28,411 nucleotides of DNA from Bacteroidales bacterium UBA5219 (GTDB taxonomy: Bacteria > Bacteroidota > Bacteroidia > Bacteroidales > ML635J-15), in the NCBI GenBank assembly GCA_002412425.1, contig DHVB01000080.1, positions 514-28,924 on the forward strand, given 5' to 3'. This document shows positions 24,270-28,411 of this stretch, one piece after another. Both the position numbers and the translations under genes were made by a program. Position 1 is the stretch's first letter. Each line of letters opens with the position of its first letter. The notes beneath the pieces are model-generated. The model had not been told where the DNA came from. It searched no databases and saw only the letters and a list, made by a program, of their open reading frames with translations.

Positions 24270-25586
24270 TTACAAGAAAATAAGTTGTACCAAAATATAT
24301 ACAGGCAATAAAACTATTAAAGAGAATTTAATCATATAACCAAAGAAACTTGGCATTTTAATTTTATTTTCTTCAGCAATAGCTTTAACCATAAAGTTTG
24401 GACCGTTTCCAATATATGTCATAGCACCAAAAAATACCGAAGACAAGCAAATTGCAGTTAAAATCATTTCATCAATACCTGCAACATAACGAACACCTTC
24501 AACTACGCTACCATCATTCATTCCGAGAGCTAAGTTATAAAAAGCTAATGCAGTAGGAGCATTGTCTAAGAAAGCGCTTAAACTTCCTGTTGCATAATAA
24601 AATTGAGCATTTGAGCTTATTCCTAAACTATTAGAATTTTCTGATAAATATCGTAAAGCAGGTATCATAGTAAGGAAAATTCCTAAGAATAAGAATGCTA
24701 CTTCTAAAATTGGTCCCCAAGAAAATTTGTTTGCTTCGCGTATAGGTTTTTTTGTAAATAATAAAGACAAAACAGCCATAGAAACAATACTTCCTTCTCT
24801 AATAAATCCTGCCCAATTACTTTCTGCCATAATAGGTAAATATTGTTTGTTTAGAAATGCAACAGAAGCAACAACACCTGCTAGGAAAATAAAGTTAATA
24901 TTTCCACTTAAACCCAAAGGTTCAACATTTGTTTTGTCGAATTTTATATTTTCAAGTGGTTCTTTTTTATAATAATATGTATCAGCAATAAAGTAAATTA
25001 ATAATAGCAAGGCATTTACTAAAGCCCATTCTGGCACCATGTGGAAAAACCATGAAAATTCAGCACCTTTTAAATATAATAAGAAAAGTGGTGGGTCGCC
25101 AAGTGGAGTTAGTAGTCCACCAGCATTTGCAACAATGGCAATGAAAAATAAAATTGTATGAACTTTAAATTTTCTCTCGCTATTTGTTCTAATTACAGGA
25201 CGAATTAAAAGCATTGCAGCACCAGTTGTTCCCATAAAAGAAGCTAAAATAGCACCTATTCCCAAAAAAGAAGTGTTTATCCATGGTTTTGCTTGAATAT
25301 CGCCTTTTAAGTGAATACCGCCAGTTATTACAAATAAAGCTCCTAATAAAATGATAAAAGGAACATAATCAAAAAGCATTTGATGTTTTAAATCACCTGT
25401 CAACCCTTGTGCTATTAAATATCCTGCAACAGGAATACCAAGTATTAAAGATACAAGTAATTTATTTTTGTTTTTTTCCCACCAATGTTCAAAGAACAAA
25501 GGACCTAATGCAATACATAATAACATTAATACAAAGGGGATAATAGCCCAAAGTGGCATAGCCTTAGTTGTTGATAATAAAATCAT
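24270..25586 (-). CDS. nhaD: NhaD-type sodium:proton antiporter family protein, copy 2
   Basis: 438 residues, same architecture as copy 1: GALFVITGGIHLKGDIQ, GIGAILASFMGTTGAAML, NAGGLLTPLGDPPLFLLYLKG, and TYIGNGPNFMVKAIAEE near the end. The core helices are nearly unchanged between copies, whereas the loop at about 58-71 (QGLTGDLKHQM here, LGLPELLAHQL there) and the segments around 310-325 and 368-380 differ, so both appear to be under selection to keep transport function. It starts 105 bp downstream of lspA with its own -7 box. Copies may differ in regulation, pH or ion preference; nothing in the sequence decides this. Confidence 0.85.
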   Translation of the reverse strand: MILLSTTKAMPLWAIIPFVLMLLCIALGPLFFEHWWEKNKNKLLVSLILGIPVAGYLIAQGLTGDLKHQMLFDYVPFIILLGALFVITGGIHLKGDIQAKPWINTSFLGIGAILASFMGTTGAAMLLIRPVIRTNSERKFKVHTILFFIAIVANAGGLLTPLGDPPLFLLYLKGAEFSWFFHMVPEWALVNALLLLIYFIADTYYYKKEPLENIKFDKTNVEPLGLSGNINFIFLAGVVASVAFLNKQYLPIMAESNWAGFIREGSIVSMAVLSLLFTKKPIREANKFSWGPILEVAFLFLGIFLTMIPALRYLSENSNSLGISSNAQFYYATGSLSAFLDNAPTALAFYNLALGMNDGSVVEGVRYVAGIDEMILTAICLSSVFFGAMTYIGNGPNFMVKAIAEENKIKMPSFFGYMIKFSLIVLLPVYILVQLIFL

Positions 25587-25614
25587 AATTCATTAATTTA
25601 AAATTCCAAAACCG

Positions 25615-25622
25615 CAAAAATA
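25615..25622 (-). promoter_or_regulatory. Possible -7 box of nhaD copy 2
   Basis: Minus strand reads TATTTTTG (TAnnTTTG), 28 bp before the ATG, the same spacing as for copy 1. The conserved TGTCAAACATAGAG (minus strand) lies at 25672-25685, just after the lspA stop codon. Confidence 0.5.
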
Positions 25623-25691
25623 ATTATATTTTTTAAATGCAATAATTTTATAGGCAAAAGATTAACAAAACCTCTATGTTTGACAGTAGAT

Positions 25692-26360
25692 TTATTGCTC
25701 TGATGTTTCTGAATTAGAACTTTTCTTTTTTAATTTCAAGCTTTCGAGTATGCTTTCTCCAAAAATTCTTTTATAAAAAATAAGTAATAAAAATACAGAA
25801 ACTGTTATAGCAGAGTCTGCCACATTGAACACAGGTCTAAAAAACAAAAATTCTTTACCACCAACAAAAGGGAACCATGTTGGATATGTGGTTTCTATTA
25901 TTGGGCAATAAAACATATCCACAACTTTACCATGGAGAAATGGAGCATAGCCACCTTCAGGAGGAAACATTGTTGCTACTTGGTAATAGGTACTTTCATT
26001 AAAAATTAGACCATAAAATGCAGAATCGATTAAATTTCCTGTTGCTCCAGCAATAATTAAGGAAATGCAAATTATATAAAATAAATTTTCGCCAGCTTTT
26101 ATAATTTTACATAAATAATATATTAGTAATGAAATTGCTACAACTCTAAATAAACTTAAAAATAATTTTCCCCAACTACCACCAAATGTCATTCCAAAAG
26201 CCATACCTTCGTTTTCAACAAAATGCAGTTTTATTTTGTCGCCAATGATATTAAGTTCTTGACCTAGAGTAAAGTTAGTTTTTATCCAAATTTTTAAAAC
26301 TTGGTCTAAAATTAAAATTCCTAAAATTATAGCTATAGCTATAAGTGATTTTTTTCTCAT
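25692..26360 (-). CDS. lspA: Lipoprotein signal peptidase (signal peptidase II)
   Basis: 222 residues from the ATG at 26360 (MRKKSLIAIA). An in-frame TTG at 26384 would add 8 residues but sits inside a TAnnTTTG promoter box, so the ATG is preferred. Four membrane helices, DQVLKIWIK after the first, HFVENEGMAFGM, AGATGNLID, and the two catalytic aspartates in GKVVDMFY (D148) and FNVADSAI (D182). It cleaves the signal peptide of diacylglyceryl-modified prolipoproteins, such as the efflux adaptor at 9137-10192. It is longer than the about 165-residue proteobacterial enzyme because of an inserted loop before each catalytic motif (about 118-144 and 152-170), usual in Bacteroidetes. Confidence 0.95.
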   Translation of the reverse strand: MRKKSLIAIAIILGILILDQVLKIWIKTNFTLGQELNIIGDKIKLHFVENEGMAFGMTFGGSWGKLFLSLFRVVAISLLIYYLCKIIKAGENLFYIICISLIIAGATGNLIDSAFYGLIFNESTYYQVATMFPPEGGYAPFLHGKVVDMFYCPIIETTYPTWFPFVGGKEFLFFRPVFNVADSAITVSVFLLLIFYKRIFGESILESLKLKKKSSNSETSEQ

Positions 26361-26381
26361 AAAAATCGTTATTTTGAACTG

Positions 26382-26389
26382 CAAATATA
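26382..26389 (-). promoter_or_regulatory. Possible lspA promoter -7 box
   Basis: Minus strand reads TATATTTG, 21 bp before the ATG at 26360. It contains the TTG that would otherwise be a longer start, supporting the shorter reading frame. No clear -33 element. Confidence 0.45.
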
Positions 26390-26484
26390 AATTAATAATT
26401 CATTTATCTTATTTAGAATGTATATAAATGTCCGTTTTAAAATCAAAAACTTGTAAAATCATTTTTATTTAATTAAAAAGAAAT

Positions 26485-26492
26485 TAATTTTG
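26485..26492 (+). promoter_or_regulatory. Possible ferredoxin promoter -7 box
   Basis: TAATTTTG matches TAnnTTTG, 43 bp before the ferredoxin ATG, leaving an AT-rich leader. No TTTG at the -33 position. Confidence 0.4.
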
Positions 26493-26535
26493 TCGTGTTA
26501 AATTTTGAATTATTAATTTTTAAAGAATAGAAAAA

Positions 26536-26703
26536 ATGGCTTACAAAATTACTGACGACTGTGCCGCTTGTGGTACTTGCATAGATGAATGCCCAGTAGA
26601 GGCAATCACTGAAGGTGCTATTTATGTTATTAATCCAGACCTTTGCATCGACTGTGGTGCATGTGCTGATGCATGCCCAGTAGAAGCAATAAAGCCTGCA
26701 TAG
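26536..26703 (+). CDS. 2[4Fe-4S] ferredoxin (clostridial type)
   Basis: 55 residues, ATG to TAG. Two internally repeated cluster motifs: C9-AA-C12-GT-C15-IDE-C19-P and C37-ID-C40-GA-C43-ADA-C47-P. By the known pattern C9, C12, C15 and C47 hold one [4Fe-4S] cluster, and C37, C40, C43 and C19 the other. Both halves end in PVEAI, showing the ancient gene duplication. It is a small cytoplasmic low-potential electron carrier, typical of anaerobes with pyruvate:ferredoxin oxidoreductase-type enzymes. Codons are richer in G and C than the surroundings, as expected for a highly expressed gene. It is monocistronic: a strong terminator follows 10 bp after the stop. lspA is divergent, 175 bp away. Confidence 0.96.
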   Translation: MAYKITDDCAACGTCIDECPVEAITEGAIYVINPDLCIDCGACADACPVEAIKPA

Positions 26704-26713
26704 TTAAGAAATT

Positions 26714-26737
26714 AAAAAGCTCCTTTCGGAGCTTTTT
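26714..26737 (+). terminator. Rho-independent terminator of the ferredoxin gene
   Basis: AAAAAGCTCC (26714-26723), TTTC loop, GGAGCTTTTT (26728-26737) form a 10-bp perfect stem followed by further Ts. Confidence 0.92.
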
Positions 26738-26766
26738 TTTTGGAGAAAAGTATTCTTAAAACTAAT

Positions 26767-26903
26767 TTCAAGCAAGCAGAGTGAGCTTGCGAACTCTGCG
26801 AAGCAAGTCTATACAAACTTTGCACTAAAGAAATTTTATCTACCAATGTGAAGTTTTTAAAAACTCACTACTAAAAACTCTTTCAACTTTTAACTTTTAA
26901 CTG
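26767..26903. repeat. Dispersed intergenic repeat (copy D)
   Basis: Carries the hairpin core GCAGAGT...ACTCTGC (26776-26799), the same following tract as copy A (6667-6776), a palindromic AGTTTTTAAAAACT, and the right end AACTTTTAACTG (26892-26903). It lies between the ferredoxin terminator and the 3' end of the fic gene. A short direct repeat TTTCATGTCGAAG follows at 26912-26924 and 26952-26964, the second inside the fic C-terminus. Confidence 0.75.
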
Positions 26904-26945
26904 AGTAGTTGTTTCATGTCGAAGTTTTCCGTTTTTTTCGACACG

Positions 26946-28079
26946 TTATTTTTTCATGTCGAAGATATTGTTTTCTGTAATTATATTATCAATAGGTTCT
27001 GCTTTCGGAACTCCTGATAAAAATAATTGATAAAGAGGTTGATTTATATAAAAGTTTGATTTTCCTAATTTTATTTTTTCTAAAAATCCTTTATCAGTTA
27101 ATATATTCAAATATTTTGCTGCTGTTTGTCTATTTACATGAAGGTCGTTTTCTAAAAATTCGATTTTTGTGTATGGGTGTTTGAATAAATTATTAAGTAA
27201 ATCTTGAGAGTAAATGTTTTTACATTGTTCTCTAATGCGGTGTTTGTAATCAATCATCAATTTTTTGATGCCTTCTATTAAAAATATAGTTTGTTTGCTT
27301 GTTTCCTCAATACCTTTGAGCATAAATAATATCCATGTTTCCCAATTATTGTCTATGCGTACTTGTTGTAAAAGGCGGTAATAGTCGGCTTTGTATTGTA
27401 TTATATAGCGACTTAGATAGAGAATAGGAAGATTTAGTTGTTCTTCTTTTACTAAATATAGAATATTGATAATACGTCCAGTACGTCCATTACCGTCATA
27501 AAAAGGGTGAATGGTTTCAAAGCGATGATGTATTATAGCCATTTTTACAAGTGGGTCTAAATCGCTTAAAGTTTCATCATTCATAAAAGCAACCAAATTA
27601 TCCATTAATTTTTCAATAGTAACTATATCTTGAGGTGGCGTATAAACGACTTCACCAGTACGTTCATTTTTGAGGACAGTACCTGCGTTGACTCTATAAC
27701 CAGCATCGTTTCCTACTAAATTTTGTTGAATGTGTTTTATGTCTTTATTTGTTATTAATTTAGTTTTTTTAACATTTAAAAAACCTTCTTTTAAAGCATT
27801 GGCATATTTGCTAACTTCCTTTGCAGCAGCATCATTAAAAAACTTTTCGTTGAGTTGAGCTTTGTATAATTCATCTTGTGTGGTTATAATATTTTCAATA
27901 GCGTTGCTTTCTTTAGCTTCTTGTAGCGATAAGGTATTAATAAGAATGTTTTCATTTGTTATAGTCGTGCATAATCCATTTAGTAAAGATAAATGGCGAT
28001 ATGATTGTGCCAACTGCTTTAATACTTGTTTAGTCTCTAAATCTTGTTGTATAGGAAGTAAGGGTATGTTAAAATTCAT
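26946..28079 (-). CDS. Fic family protein (class II, self-inhibited AMP-transferase) with C-terminal winged helix
   Basis: 377 residues. An N-terminal Fic_N-like region (1-95) carries the inhibitory motif SNAIEN at 58-63, whose E62 would block the ATP site, the class II arrangement. The Fic core has the active-site loop HPFYDGNGRTGR at 191-202, with H191 as base and the anion-binding Gly/Arg residues intact; a flap-like TGEVVYTPPQ lies at 141-150. The C-terminus (about 300-355) is a winged helix (NRQTAAKYLNILTDKGFLEKI). Such proteins transfer AMP from ATP to protein hydroxyls; targets are unknown. It stands alone with repeats on both sides, and no FicA-type separate antitoxin is seen, as expected for class II. 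Confidence 0.93.
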   Translation of the reverse strand: MNFNIPLLPIQQDLETKQVLKQLAQSYRHLSLLNGLCTTITNENILINTLSLQEAKESNAIENIITTQDELYKAQLNEKFFNDAAAKEVSKYANALKEGFLNVKKTKLITNKDIKHIQQNLVGNDAGYRVNAGTVLKNERTGEVVYTPPQDIVTIEKLMDNLVAFMNDETLSDLDPLVKMAIIHHRFETIHPFYDGNGRTGRIINILYLVKEEQLNLPILYLSRYIIQYKADYYRLLQQVRIDNNWETWILFMLKGIEETSKQTIFLIEGIKKLMIDYKHRIREQCKNIYSQDLLNNLFKHPYTKIEFLENDLHVNRQTAAKYLNILTDKGFLEKIKLGKSNFYINQPLYQLFLSGVPKAEPIDNIITENNIFDMKK

Positions 28080-28114
28080 AATCTACATTTTTAATTCAAT
28101 GTAATTTTATTGTA

Positions 28115-28122
28115 CAAATATA
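28115..28122 (-). promoter_or_regulatory. Possible fic promoter -7 box
   Basis: Minus strand reads TATATTTG (TAnnTTTG), 35 bp before the fic ATG. No clear -33 element. Confidence 0.4.
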
Positions 28123-28167
28123 TAATATTTTTTGTTAACAATAATGTAGCCTCTTCTATAGCCAATT

Positions 28168-28411
28168 CAGTTAAAAGTTAAAAAAGTTCGTAAAGTTAAA
28201 TCCGTTCGAGCAATAGACTCAACACAATAACTTAGTTAAAAGTTTAAAGTTCATAAAGAAATGCCGAACCCGCAAGCCGCTTTTAATTTTTGTCTCTTTT
28301 GTGTCCTTTTGTGTCTTTTGTGGTTTAAAACTAACTCTTGCGAGTAGAGCGAGCTAGCGAACTCTGAGAAGCAAATGACGCGTCAGCCTGTCGCGTCCTA
28401 AGAAAAGTTGA
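28168..28411. repeat. Dispersed intergenic repeat, module type 2 (copy E, runs off the window)
   Basis: Left end CAGTTAAAAGTT at 28168-28179, a second internal AGTTAAAAGTT at 28234, then sequence closely matching 6777-6950: CATAAAGAAATGCCGAAC, the TTTTGTG-rich tract, a diverged core hairpin near 28344-28366 and GACGCGTCAGCC. Relative to copy A2 it lacks one TATAAAGT-type unit. No gene is visible from 28080 to the window end. Confidence 0.72.

Noticed and set aside
6667..28411. Dispersed repeats as insertion sequences
   Set aside because: No transposase frame lies inside any copy; copies are 110-350 bp and noncoding.
1..28411. A defence system, prophage or biosynthetic cluster linking Fic, DUF2442 and the two methyltransferases
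   Set aside because: These genes are kilobases apart, on different strands and separated by housekeeping genes; nothing in the sequence ties them together.

Overview
The window looks like a piece of a low-GC Bacteroidota (Bacteroidetes) chromosome, probably a Bacteroidales-like or sediment/marine lineage. Reasons: a type B type-IX-secretion sorting domain on a SprB-repeat protein, a DUF4834 protein, a PG0541-type transporter-associated protein, a long lspA with an inserted loop, the asnS-rpoN gene order, and many upstream boxes fitting the Bacteroidetes -7 consensus TAnnTTTG. No rRNA, tRNA, CRISPR array, integrase or transposase was seen. The species assignment is inference.

Layout. (1) 23-5998, minus strand: a tight run asnS > rpoN > PAP2-like membrane protein > DUF4834 > FkbM methyltransferase > secreted nucleoside-hydrolase/FmdE fusion; the last five genes overlap or are 1 bp apart. 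(2) 6200-6666, plus: an orphan DUF2442-HTH regulator behind a perfect 20-bp palindrome. (3) 7071-13631, plus: a complete drug-efflux operon, tetR > tolC-like > lipoprotein adaptor > RND pump > PG0541-like. (4) 13982-14686, minus: a TylF-type methyltransferase. (5) 14810-15685, plus: era GTPase. (6) 15811-20199, minus: a 1462-residue cell-surface protein with an IgGFc-binding-like N-terminus, PKD domains, six SprB repeats and a T9SS type B tail. (7) 20467-22242, plus: acyl-CoA dehydrogenase. (8) 22325-26360, minus: two closely related NhaD-type antiporters separated by a 622-bp spacer, preceded by lspA. (9) 26536-26703, plus: a 55-residue 2[4Fe-4S] ferredoxin. (10) 26946-28079, minus: a self-inhibited class II Fic AMP-transferase with a C-terminal winged helix.

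The most unusual material is between genes. A dispersed, modular repeat family occupies most larger intergenic gaps (ends near 1, 6667-7011, 13634-13979, 15687-15803, 26767-26903, 28168-window end). Its ends are inverted repeats of the type CAGTTAAAAGTT / AACTTTTAACTG, and those ends sit within a few to about 40 bases of stop codons, filling convergent gaps from stop to stop. Its core is a hairpin (GCAGAGT...ACTCTGC). A second, foldback element with several small hairpins that keep pairing through compensatory changes lies between the two nhaD copies and shares a 20-mer with the first family. No protein that would mobilise either family is visible here.
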